Of a stretch of DNA of 6,129 nucleotides, positions 1 through 6,008 are shown in pieces; within the stretch, counting starts at the first letter, position 1; each line of letters begins with the position of its first letter. The position numbers and the translations under genes were made by a program. The notes under the pieces were generated by a model. It searched no databases. It was not told where the DNA came from and saw only the letters and a list, made by a program, of their open reading frames with translations. The stretch comes from DUUS01 sp964416365 (GTDB lineage: Bacteria; Bacillota_I; Bacilli_A; RF39; UBA660). The DNA is taken from positions 1 through 6,129 of the forward strand of contig CAYQDO010000041.1 of NCBI GenBank assembly GCA_964416365.1. The letters are read 5' to 3'.

Positions 1-19
1 ACGACCCACTGATTAAGAG

Positions 20-145
20 TTATATATTTATTTTTCTTGATTTAAAAACGAATAAATCTTCTTGATCTTCAAATTCATATAGTTGGTAATTACCATTAGA
101 ATATTCATTTATTACTCTGAAATAAAATTTTTTTAGTTTCTTTGT
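20..145 (-). other. Start-less short open frame, possible gene remnant
   Basis: A 41-codon frame lies between an upstream TAA (146-148) and a TAA at 20-22. It reads with a protein-like composition, including YQLYEFEDQEDLFVFK. No ATG, GTG or TTG is present in frame and no ribosome binding site stands before it, so it cannot be called a gene as it stands. It lies just downstream of smc on the same strand, where ftsY is often found in Firmicutes, but the residues do not resemble the FtsY N terminus or GTPase domain. It may be the decayed end of a former gene or chance coding in AT-rich DNA. Confidence 0.2.
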
Positions 146-154
146 TTAAACAAA
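141..154. repeat. 14-bp perfect palindrome downstream of smc
   Basis: TTTGTTTAAACAAA is its own reverse complement and lies 22 bp past the smc stop. As RNA it would form only a weak AT hairpin without a good U tract, so it is not a convincing terminator. It could be a protein-binding site or chance; no regulator is recognised for it. Confidence 0.35.
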
Positions 155-176
155 AATATGGAAACTTGCAGCGTTT

Positions 177-3113
177 TTAATCTAATTTAACACTAACAAG
201 TTTAGATACCCCCGATTCTTGCATAGTTACGCCATAAAGATTATTTATGTATTCCATTGTTCGTTTCTTATGGGTAATAATGACAAATTGGGTACTCGTG
301 TTTAAACTCTTTAAATAGTTACCAAACATATCAACATTGACTTCATCTAGAGCTGCTTCTATCTCATCTAATAGACAAAATGGTACAGTCCTTATATTTA
401 GGATAGCAAATAGTAATGCTATCGCTGTTAAGGTAGCTTCTCCACCGGAAAGTAGTCTTGTATTTTTAATATCTTTTCCGGGAGGTACCGCATAGATTTC
501 TAAACCGGTATTTAAAATATCATTAGGATCAGTTAGGATAAGTTTACCTTCTCCACCTTTAAATAATTTAGCAAATACTTTACCAAATTCTTGATTTAGT
601 TCTTCATAAGTAGAAATTAATCTTTCTTTCATAGTTGTATCTAGTTCATTAATTACTTCTAAGATATCTTTTATCGAAGTTTCTAAATCTTCTTTTTGTT
701 TAGATAAGAATTCATACCTAGTATTTATTCTTTCATATTCTGAAATAGCTCCCGTATTTACTTCACCTAAGATTTTAATATCTCTTTTTAAAGTATTTAC
801 TTTTGTGCGTGCCGTATTTAAATCTTCTTTTAATTCATATTCTTTAATAGCCTTTTCATAAGTTATTTCATACTCTTCATTTAATCTAAGTAGTAAATTA
901 TCCAGTTTTGATTCTAATCTGGTTATTTGAATTTGAATTTCTTTTAATTCATTTTGTTTTTTATTGTATTCACTACTTGCCTTACGGCTAGTTACTTCTA
1001 TTTCTCCAATTTGAGCCTGTAAATCATTTTTATTCATCTTAAGTTCATTTAATTTAATCTCTAAGTTTTCAGTTTGCGATTTTATTTCATAGTATTTACT
1101 TAAGATATTTTCAATTTCTTCATCTAATTTATTATTTAAGATCCCTTTCGTACCTTTAGTTTCATTTAAAAGATTATCTAAATTATTTTTTAAATTAGTT
1201 AAGCTTTGATTTTTTCTAAGGATAGTTTCTTTTAATGAATTTAAATTATTCGTACTATTAAATATTTTATTCTCTAATATTTTTAAATTATAATCTATTT
1301 CATTGATTTTATTTTCATATTCTTTGATTAGACTTACTTTCTCTTTAGATAGTTTAAGTAAGTTTTCTAGTTCAAATTTTTGATTTAATAAACCACTGGA
1401 GTTTTTAGAAGACCCACCGGTAATACTACCCCCAGAAGCAATTAATTCTCCTTCTAAGGTTACTATTTTATAAAGATAGTTTATTAATTTACCAATCTTA
1501 TTAGCTCCATTTAAATCTTTAGCTATGATAACATTACCAAGTTGGTTTAAGACTATATTACGATAAATGGGATTATATTTTACTAAGTCAGATGCTATTC
1601 CCACAAAGGAATCTAAACCTTTTATTTTTAAAATAGTATTACTATCTACTCCTCTTGGTTTAATAACATTAAGAGGAAAGAAAGTAGCCCTACCTAAGAA
1701 GTTAGATTTTAAATAATTAATAGCTTCCTTAGCACTTTCTTCAGTATCTACAATAACAACATTAGCTGAGTATCCTAAAGAAGTATCTATAGCGGTGCTA
1801 TGTTTTTCTTCGGTTTCAATCAATTTACCTAAATAACTATGAATACCTGTTAGTCTATTATTATTGACAACACTTCTAACTGCTTGTGGTACTTTGTAAT
1901 CATTTTCAATGGTTTCATTCAAAATTTCGATTTTGTTTTTTAAACTAATATCTTCTTTATTTAATAGAAATAATTTTTTTAGTAGTACTTCTTTTTCATA
2001 AGTTAAATTATTATATTCTCTGGTTATTTTTTGATTTTCAGTTGCTTTTTCTTCTAATTCTTTTTCTTTAGTTTTTAGTTCTTCTTCGGCTACTTTTAAG
2101 TTGTTTTTTAAACCTAGTTCTTTTTCTTTTAAATTAACTAGATTTTCTTCTAATTTCACGTCTTCTACCTTATATTTTTGTCTTTCCAGCATGACTTGTT
2201 TTTCACTGGTTAATTTAGATAGTTCCATATTTAAACCGTATAATTTATCAGTTTTTTCACTTATTTGTTCTTCTAGTTTTAATAGTTTTAATTTTAGATT
2301 ATCGACTTTGGAATTATCAATAACATTACTATTATCTATTTTTAAAATCTCTTCACTTAAAGTTTTTTCTTTTTCCTTATCTTCTTCATATTCAGTATTT
2401 ATTTCTTTAACGTCATAAGCAATTAAAGCTATTTCAGTTTCTTGTAGTTCTTCTTTAAATTTTAAATATTTAGAAGCTGTTTCGGCTTGAGCTTTTAAAG
2501 GTTCTAGGTTTATAGATAATTCATCAATAATTAAATTGATTCTAGATAGATTATCGTTGGTTTTTTCTAGTTTTCTTAATGTTTCTTCCTTACGTTTTTT
2601 ATATTTTAAAACTCCGGCCGATTCTTCTAAAATACTTCTTTTTTCTTCTGGTTTACCACTTACTATTTCCCCTATTTTACCTTGGGAAATAATTGATAAT
2701 GAGTTAACACTTGAACCGGAATCAATAAATAAATCAGTTATATCTTTTAATCTAACTTGTTCACCATTGATGAAGTATTCATTTTCTCCAGCCAAATAAA
2801 CAACTCTTTTAATTTCCAGTTCCGTTAAGTCACTCTTTAAGTAATGATCAGAATTATCAATAGTTAAAGATACCCAAGCTCTAGTTAAGGGATTACGAGA
2901 TTTTGATCCACTAAAAATAACATCAGCCATGGAATTTCCACCGCGGATATCCTTAACTGATTGTTCACCTAAAACCCATTTTACGGCATCAACTATATTG
3001 CTTTTACCACTACCATTGGGACCTACGATACCAGTTATACCGGATTTAATATCGATTTCGGTCTTGTCGGCAAAGCTTTTAAAGCCATGAATACTAATTC
3101 TAAGAAGATTCAC
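177..3113 (-). CDS. smc: Chromosome segregation/condensation protein SMC
   Basis: SMC is the ATPase core of the Smc-ScpAB complex, which condenses and resolves newly replicated chromosomes by loading onto DNA and extruding loops. The order of parts is complete: N-terminal ATPase head with Walker A GPNGSGKSN (31-39) and Q-loop Q144; coiled-coil arm (about 170-405); hinge (about 406-575) with its typical GGSITGG (561-567); return arm (about 575-830); C-terminal head with LSGGE (888-892), Walker B and D-loop in PFCLLDEIEAALDE (911-924) and H-loop H948. The end, GVTMQESGVSKLVSVKLD, matches the Bacillus family closely. At 978 aa it is about 200 residues shorter than the roughly 1186-aa B. subtilis protein, the loss falling in both arms, as in mollicute P115-type SMCs. 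The start is GTG, overlapping the rnc stop by 4 bp (GTGA), so it is probably translationally coupled to rnc. The residue after LSGGE is Ala, where Arg or Lys is usual. Confidence 0.98.
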   Translation of the reverse strand: MNLLRISIHGFKSFADKTEIDIKSGITGIVGPNGSGKSNIVDAVKWVLGEQSVKDIRGGNSMADVIFSGSKSRNPLTRAWVSLTIDNSDHYLKSDLTELEIKRVVYLAGENEYFINGEQVRLKDITDLFIDSGSSVNSLSIISQGKIGEIVSGKPEEKRSILEESAGVLKYKKRKEETLRKLEKTNDNLSRINLIIDELSINLEPLKAQAETASKYLKFKEELQETEIALIAYDVKEINTEYEEDKEKEKTLSEEILKIDNSNVIDNSKVDNLKLKLLKLEEQISEKTDKLYGLNMELSKLTSEKQVMLERQKYKVEDVKLEENLVNLKEKELGLKNNLKVAEEELKTKEKELEEKATENQKITREYNNLTYEKEVLLKKLFLLNKEDISLKNKIEILNETIENDYKVPQAVRSVVNNNRLTGIHSYLGKLIETEEKHSTAIDTSLGYSANVVIVDTEESAKEAINYLKSNFLGRATFFPLNVIKPRGVDSNTILKIKGLDSFVGIASDLVKYNPIYRNIVLNQLGNVIIAKDLNGANKIGKLINYLYKIVTLEGELIASGGSITGGSSKNSSGLLNQKFELENLLKLSKEKVSLIKEYENKINEIDYNLKILENKIFNSTNNLNSLKETILRKNQSLTNLKNNLDNLLNETKGTKGILNNKLDEEIENILSKYYEIKSQTENLEIKLNELKMNKNDLQAQIGEIEVTSRKASSEYNKKQNELKEIQIQITRLESKLDNLLLRLNEEYEITYEKAIKEYELKEDLNTARTKVNTLKRDIKILGEVNTGAISEYERINTRYEFLSKQKEDLETSIKDILEVINELDTTMKERLISTYEELNQEFGKVFAKLFKGGEGKLILTDPNDILNTGLEIYAVPPGKDIKNTRLLSGGEATLTAIALLFAILNIRTVPFCLLDEIEAALDEVNVDMFGNYLKSLNTSTQFVIITHKKRTMEYINNLYGVTMQESGVSKLVSVKLD

Positions 3114-3763
3114 TTTTTCTTTTCACCTGCTTTTTTTGATATTGCGTCATAAGCTGCACTTTGTTCAGCTTCTTTTTTGTTTTTTCCTTTTCCGTGGCCA
3201 TAAACTATACCTTCAACAACAACTTCTACTTCGAAAAGTTTGTCATGAGCTGGACCACTTTCACTGACAACATTATAGGCGACACTTTTTTTGTCGGTTT
3301 GTACTAATTCTTGTAATAAAGATTTATAGTCGTTATTAAAACCGATACCTTTTTTTAAATATGGCAGTGCTACATCCATCACAAATAATCTAGCTTTATG
3401 AAAGCCACTATTTAAATAAATAGCTGCTACGATACTTTCAAATACATCAGCTGCTATGGTTTCACTAACATTATTTTCTAGGCCATGACCTAGTCTTATA
3501 TTGGGAGTAATACCTAAATCATCCATATAAGTAGATAAGGCTTTCTCACATACGAAAGAGGCTCTGATTTTAGACATATCTCCTTCAGATATAATGGAAT
3601 TTTTATAGAAGTATTCGCTTATAATTAATTGTAAAACCGCATCACCTAAAAATTCCAGACGTTCGTAGTGCTCTCCACCTTCTTCATTGGCATATGAAGT
3701 ATGAGTTAAAGCCATCTGTAATATTTTATTATCTTTATTTACCCCGTATTTTGATAAATCCAT
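3110..3763 (-). CDS. rnc: Ribonuclease III
   Basis: This is the double-stranded-RNA endonuclease that processes rRNA precursors and structured mRNAs in the cytoplasm; it acts as a Mg2+-dependent dimer. The 217-aa length is normal. The endonuclease domain (about 1-140) carries the signature YERLEFLGDAVL (33-44), with the acidic residues E34, E37 and D41, and the second acidic set D106 and E109 in DVFESIVAAIYL; the spacing matches bacterial RNase III, so it should be active. A double-stranded RNA binding domain follows (about 143-211), ending in the typical GKGKNKKEAEQSAA helix entry (191-204). The ATG start has GGTGA (3770-3774) 6 nt upstream. The gene is first in an operon with smc, the order seen in Bacillus and relatives. 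Confidence 0.98.
   Translation of the reverse strand: MDLSKYGVNKDNKILQMALTHTSYANEEGGEHYERLEFLGDAVLQLIISEYFYKNSIISEGDMSKIRASFVCEKALSTYMDDLGITPNIRLGHGLENNVSETIAADVFESIVAAIYLNSGFHKARLFVMDVALPYLKKGIGFNNDYKSLLQELVQTDKKSVAYNVVSESGPAHDKLFEVEVVVEGIVYGHGKGKNKKEAEQSAAYDAISKKAGEKKK
3124..3128 (-). promoter_or_regulatory. smc ribosome binding site inside the rnc end
   Basis: AGGTG on the minus strand lies within the last codons of rnc, 10 nt before the smc GTG start. The wide spacing and non-ATG start suggest modest initiation that leans on ribosomes finishing rnc. Confidence 0.5.
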
Positions 3764-3780
3764 AGTATTTCACCATTTTC

Positions 3781-3809
3781 ATTATACATTAACAAGTTTA
3801 AAAACTCCA
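3781..3809 (-). promoter_or_regulatory. Probable promoter of rnc-smc
   Basis: On the minus strand a perfect -10 TATAAT (3781-3786) stands 17 nt downstream of a poor -35, TGGAGT (3804-3809, 3 of 6 matches). Transcription would start near 3774, leaving only about 11 nt before the rnc ATG, so the ribosome binding site would sit at the very 5' end of the message. Confidence 0.5.
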
Positions 3810-3815
3810 GTTTTT
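3800..3815. repeat. Short inverted repeat at the rnc -35 region
   Basis: AAAAACT and AGTTTTT are separated by CC. As RNA the hairpin would have a single G-C pair, so termination of the upstream lipoprotein transcript here is only a weak possibility. Because it overlaps the -35 box of rnc, an operator is an alternative. No clearer terminator is visible in the 115 bp between the two genes. Confidence 0.25.
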
Positions 3816-3878
3816 TTAATTTAAGATTTTAAATAAAAATATTAAGTCACCTTTTCTATGTTTCAATATAATTGTTAA

Positions 3879-4316
3879 TCAATTTCTTTCTATAATTATT
3901 TCTTTTAGTTCTTCCATATTTAGTTTATAACGATTTGTTGTATCACTTTTAAATCCAATATTTTCATTAAATACCTCGACAACATCTATTAATTGATTAT
4001 TAGTATTATACATTTCAAGATAATATCTGGGACCTTCATAAGTTATATCGTGATTTATATTGGTAGCTGATGATATTAGGTTGATTATTTTATCAATTTT
4101 GTTTGTATCCGTAATTGTTTTTATATTTTCTTTCTCTATCTCTTTTACAATTATGGTGTTTATCGCTGCTAATTTGTCAATTACTTCATTATTAATCAAA
4201 GTAACCTCAGCATTTCCATCTTTATTACTAGCTTCAATATTTTCTGAATTAGTAGCACAACCACTTAACGTAAAACATATCAATAATAATATAAGTAAAT
4301 TTAAACATCTATTCAT
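3879..4316 (-). CDS. Small lipoprotein of unknown function
   Basis: The 145-aa protein begins with a lipoprotein signal peptide: a basic start (MNRC), a Leu/Ile-rich core and the lipobox LSGC, with the lipidated Cys at residue 20. It should be exported and anchored on the outer face of the membrane. The mature part (about 125 aa) has a Ser/Asn/Glu linker, then an alpha/beta region with ITDTNKIDKIINLI, RYYLEMYN and a closing YKLNMEELKEIII. This layout resembles small lipoprotein domains of unknown function common in Firmicutes, but I cannot name the family. ATG at 4316 is chosen over TTG at 4319 because AGGAG lies 8 nt from the ATG and only 5 nt from the TTG. The stop is TGA. It is divergent from yidD and has its own promoter; a link to envelope maintenance is inference from context only. 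Confidence 0.85.
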   Translation of the reverse strand: MNRCLNLLILLLICFTLSGCATNSENIEASNKDGNAEVTLINNEVIDKLAAINTIIVKEIEKENIKTITDTNKIDKIINLISSATNINHDITYEGPRYYLEMYNTNNQLIDVVEVFNENIGFKSDTTNRYKLNMEELKEIIIERN

Positions 4317-4324
4317 CAAATCAA

Positions 4325-4329
4325 CTCCT
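4325..4329 (-). promoter_or_regulatory. Ribosome binding site deciding the lipoprotein start
   Basis: AGGAG on the minus strand is spaced 8 nt from the ATG at 4314-4316. The adjacent upstream TTG (4317-4319) would be only 5 nt away, so ATG is the better start. Confidence 0.7.
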
Positions 4330-4335
4330 GATTAT

Positions 4336-4364
4336 ATTTTATCATTAAATTTTTTACTTAACAA
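4336..4364 (-). promoter_or_regulatory. Promoter of the small lipoprotein gene
   Basis: On the minus strand, -35 TTGTTA (4359-4364), a 17-nt spacer and -10 TAAAAT (4336-4341) are preceded by an extended -10 TGA (4342-4344). Transcription would begin about 7 nt past the -10, just ahead of AGGAG, giving a very short leader. Confidence 0.6.
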
Positions 4365-4401
4365 AATATAATGCATTGATGAAAACTTACTGGTTTTAAA
4401 A

Positions 4402-4433
4402 TTGAAATTTTTAAGCTTTTAAAAAAGTAAAAT
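4402..4433 (+). promoter_or_regulatory. Possible promoter of the yidD operon
   Basis: TTGAAA (4402-4407, 5 of 6 matches to the -35 consensus) and TAAAAT (4428-4433) lie in the 145-bp divergent intergenic region, but their 20-nt spacing is longer than ideal. An alternative -10, TAGAAT (4440-4445), has a poor -35. A promoter must exist here; which boxes are used is uncertain. Confidence 0.3.
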
Positions 4434-4461
4434 ATGTAGTAGAATTATAAGAGGTGAATAT

Positions 4462-4677
4462 ATGAAAAAACTTTTAATTAAGTTAATAGATTTATATCAA
4501 AATATGCCTATTAGCACTCATAAACTTTGTCGTTTTACCCCAACTTGTAGTGATTATATGAAAGAAGCTCTAATAAAATACGGATGGTTTAAAGGATTAA
4601 GATTAGGTATAAAGAGATTATTAAAATGTCATCCCTTTGGTAAACATGGTTATGACCCAGTAAAGGAGAACTTATGA
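4462..4677 (+). CDS. yidD: Membrane protein insertion efficiency factor YidD
   Basis: YidD (DUF37 family) is a small membrane-associated protein that improves YidC-dependent insertion of inner membrane proteins. The 71-aa product covers the whole family core: an amphipathic N-terminal helix (about 1-16), CRFTPTCSDY (23-32), the helix EALIKYGWFKGLRLGIKRLL, then CHPFGKHGYDPV (56-67). The three typical cysteines are at 23, 29 and 56. The ATG is preceded by GAGGTG (4451-4456) with a 5-nt gap. The stop overlaps the next start as ATGA, so it is probably coupled to the following lipoprotein gene. In many bacteria yidD sits in the rpmH-rnpA-yidD-yidC cluster; none of these neighbours is here, so the gene has moved or is a separate copy. 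Confidence 0.96.
   Translation: MKKLLIKLIDLYQNMPISTHKLCRFTPTCSDYMKEALIKYGWFKGLRLGIKRLLKCHPFGKHGYDPVKENL
4663..4668 (+). promoter_or_regulatory. Ribosome binding site of the ZnuA-like gene, inside yidD
   Basis: AAGGAG lies in the last codons of yidD, 5 nt before the ATG at 4674. It is a strong site, so the lipoprotein need not depend only on re-initiation at the ATGA overlap. Confidence 0.7.
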
Positions 4678-5540
4678 AAAAATTAACTAAATATTTAATA
4701 CTTATTATAGCTTTTGTTTTTATTTCAGGATGTAATCTTATTAAAATGGATGACTTTGACGGAATAGATATTTATACTACTGCTTATCCTATAGAATATA
4801 TCACTACTCGTCTATACGGAGAATATTCTAATATATTTAGTATTTATCCCGATGGAATTGATATTGAGGAATATACTATTACTAATAAGAAGATCAATGA
4901 TTTTAGTAAAGCTCATTTATTTATCTATAATGGTTTAAGTAGTGAAAAACAGATAGCTGCTTCATTAATTAATAAAAATAAAAATCTAAATATCATTGAT
5001 GTATCAAGAGGATTAGAAATTAAAAATGAAGATGTCGAGTTATGGATTAGTCCTTCTAACTGTTTAATGATTGCTCAAAATATAAAGAACGGTTTAAAAG
5101 AATATATTAACAATACTTCAATTCTAGAAGGTATTGATAAAAATTATGAAGATTTAAAAATTGATATTTCTGAATTTGATGCCGAACTTAAACTAATAGC
5201 TGAGAATGCTAGTAATAAAAGTTTAATTGTAACTAATAAAGCCTTCAACTTCTTAAGTAAATATGGTTTTGAAATAGTTAATGTAAATGATGATGATTCA
5301 TCTTCTACTGCTTTTACTAGAGCAAAAAAAGCTTTCAGTAATAAAGAAAATCAATATTTATTTATTATTTCCGAGACTGATGAAGGCAATGAAAACATCA
5401 AAACTTTAATAAATAACGGTGCTAAAATTACTCTAATAAATAAAATGGATAATATTAGTGATGAAGATCGAAGAAATGATAATGATTATATGACATTTAT
5501 GAAAGACTTTATTGAAGCTATAAAAGATGAAGTATATTAA
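4674..5540 (+). CDS. ZnuA/TroA-like ABC substrate-binding lipoprotein without histidine ligands
   Basis: The 288-aa protein has a lipoprotein signal (lipobox ISGC, lipidated Cys20). The mature part follows the metal-receptor family (SBP_bac_9, ZnuA/TroA type): IDIYTTAYPIEYITTRLYGE (31-50) for the first strand and helix, AHLFIYNGL (80-88), NIIDVSRGL (106-114), a long linker helix (about 130-185), the IVTNKAFNFLSKYGF stretch (185-199), and the C-terminal end DYMTFMKDFIEAIKD. Such proteins deliver Zn2+ or Mn2+ to an ABC importer. The usual ligands are replaced: His of the PHDYEPT motif by E65, His of DPHIWLDP by E122, and the His (or Glu in some Mn receptors) before AF by N188; E234 may match the last acidic ligand. 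The mature protein has a single His (H81), and no His-rich loop. No importer subunits are nearby. It may bind another ligand or have a non-transport role. Automated annotation would probably call it a zinc-binding protein; the fold is well supported, zinc binding is not. Confidence 0.85.
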   Translation: MKKLTKYLILIIAFVFISGCNLIKMDDFDGIDIYTTAYPIEYITTRLYGEYSNIFSIYPDGIDIEEYTITNKKINDFSKAHLFIYNGLSSEKQIAASLINKNKNLNIIDVSRGLEIKNEDVELWISPSNCLMIAQNIKNGLKEYINNTSILEGIDKNYEDLKIDISEFDAELKLIAENASNKSLIVTNKAFNFLSKYGFEIVNVNDDDSSSTAFTRAKKAFSNKENQYLFIISETDEGNENIKTLINNGAKITLINKMDNISDEDRRNDNDYMTFMKDFIEAIKDEVY

Positions 5541-5560
5541 CAGCTATAAGCTGTTTTTTT
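5539..5560 (+). terminator. Terminator of the yidD-lipoprotein operon
   Basis: AACAGCT and AGCTGTT form a 7-bp stem around the loop ATA, followed by a run of seven T (5554-5560). The stem begins inside the TAA stop codon of the lipoprotein gene, so there is no 3' untranslated spacer. Confidence 0.88.
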
Positions 5561-5594
5561 GTTTTACAAATTTACTCTAACCTAGTCATTTTCA

Positions 5595-5623
5595 TTGACT
5601 TTAAAAGCTAATTAGTGTAAAAT
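5595..5623 (+). promoter_or_regulatory. Promoter of tRNA-Ser
   Basis: TTGACT (5595-5600, 5 of 6) and TAAAAT (5618-5623, 5 of 6) are spaced by 17 nt. The predicted start near 5630 leaves a leader of about 7 nt before the mature tRNA. This is the best-matched promoter in the window. Confidence 0.8.
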
Positions 5624-5636
5624 CTTCTTGTGGTAT

Positions 5637-5727
5637 GGAGCAGTACTCAAGAGGCTGAAGAGGCGCCCCTGCTAAGGGTGTAGGTCGGGTTTCCGGCGCG
5701 GAAGTTCAAATCTTCTCTGCTCCGCCA
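5637..5727 (+). tRNA. tRNA-Ser(GCT)
   Basis: The 91-nt gene folds as a class II tRNA. The acceptor GGAGCAG (5637-5643) pairs with CTGCTCC (5717-5723), followed by discriminator G and encoded CCA (5725-5727). The D arm is CTC/GAG. The anticodon stem CGCCC/GGGTG holds the loop CTGCTAA with anticodon GCT at 5671-5673, reading AGC and AGT serine codons. A long variable arm (about 5681-5699) and the discriminator G are serine identity features. The T arm GGAAG-TTCAAAT-CTTCT closes it. It is a single-gene transcription unit with its own promoter and terminator. Confidence 0.97.
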
Positions 5728-5740
5728 TTTGTGATTATTT

Positions 5741-5768
5741 AAAAGTCTTGTATTGCAAGGCTTTTTTT
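5741..5768 (+). terminator. Terminator of tRNA-Ser
   Basis: AAAAGTCTTG pairs with CAAGGCTTTT (10 bp, one G-U) around the loop TATTG, followed by a T run to 5768. It starts 14 nt after the CCA end. Confidence 0.88.
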
Positions 5769-5777
5769 GTTTTATAA

Positions 5778-5852
5778 AAGGAAGAATTAGAAACTGCAAT
5801 AATAGAACCAGTCACAAAAGTAGAACAAGATAATGATGATTTACGATTTTAA
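5778..5852 (+). pseudogene. Start-less 3' gene remnant with SSB-like acidic tail
   Basis: A frame of 24 codons opens just after an in-frame TAA (5775-5777) and ends at TAA 5850-5852, with no ATG, GTG or TTG. It encodes an acidic peptide ending EQDNDDLRF. The last residues recall the C-terminal tip of single-stranded DNA-binding protein, typically DDDLPF or DDDIPF. The differing Arg codon, CGA, is one base from the Pro codon CCA. A terminator-like hairpin follows 10 to 16 bp later, as at a normal gene end. The likely reading is the leftover 3' end of an ssb-like gene; the peptide is short and chance resemblance is possible. Confidence 0.35.
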
Positions 5853-5862
5853 AACTAATAAT

Positions 5863-5907
5863 TAAGGACGATTTAAAAACATCATACTCTTTTTATGTCG
5901 TTTTTTT
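5863..5907 (+). terminator. Terminator-like hairpin after the SSB-like remnant
   Basis: ACGATTTAAAAA (5868-5879) pairs with TTTTTATGTCGT (5890-5901) with one mismatch and one G-U around a 10-nt loop; AAGG/TTTT pairs may extend the base from 5864. Seven T follow (5901-5907). The stem is AT-rich but long, and the orientation fits a plus-strand gene ending at 5852. Confidence 0.6.
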
Positions 5908-5982
5908 AGAACTAGACTTATCACTTTTGCCCTAGTTAACAAAATATTGATGAAACATGGCTGATTTATTATTTTCAATTTC

Positions 5983-6008
5983 AAAAAAAGCACCGATTGT
6001 TCGGTACT
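5983..6008 (-). terminator. Strong intrinsic terminator on the minus strand
   Basis: On the minus strand AGTACCGA pairs with TCGGTGCT (8 bp, one G-U) around the loop ACAA and runs directly into a T tract (5983-5989). This is a classical rho-independent terminator. It implies a leftward transcript arriving from the right, although no complete gene precedes it within the window. Confidence 0.8.

Noticed and set aside
2101..2418. Plus-strand frame of 105 codons inside smc
   Set aside because: It lies antisense to the SMC coiled coil; its Ser/Phe/Leu-rich product is the usual shadow of Lys/Glu/Asn-rich coding, and it lacks a ribosome binding site.
2536..2799. Plus-strand frame of 87 codons inside smc
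   Set aside because: It is antisense to the conserved SMC N-terminal head, which is clearly coding on the minus strand.
190..3800. Repeated AACAAGTTTA near the smc stop and upstream of rnc
   Set aside because: The first copy is coding sequence for SMC residues SKLV; a 10-bp AT-rich match between two sites is expected by chance.
4060..4371. Plus-strand frame of 103 codons over the small lipoprotein and the intergenic region
   Set aside because: It is antisense to the lipoprotein, which has its own promoter, AGGAG site and lipobox; the frame also crosses the minus-strand promoter.
5584..5600. AGTCA/TGACT inverted repeat over the tRNA-Ser -35 box
   Set aside because: Five-base arms with a 7-nt gap are weak, and half of it is simply the -35 hexamer.
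5637..5852. tRNA-Ser as an integration site of a mobile element
   Set aside because: tRNA 3' ends are common attachment sites, but no second copy of the 3' end (CTTCTCTGCTCCGCCA) and no integrase are seen in the window, and the tRNA keeps its own terminator.
5910..5937. AACTAG/CTAGTT inverted repeat between the two right-hand terminators
   Set aside because: Six-base arms with a 16-nt gap in non-coding AT-rich DNA give no clear meaning; there is no T tract and no repeated unit.
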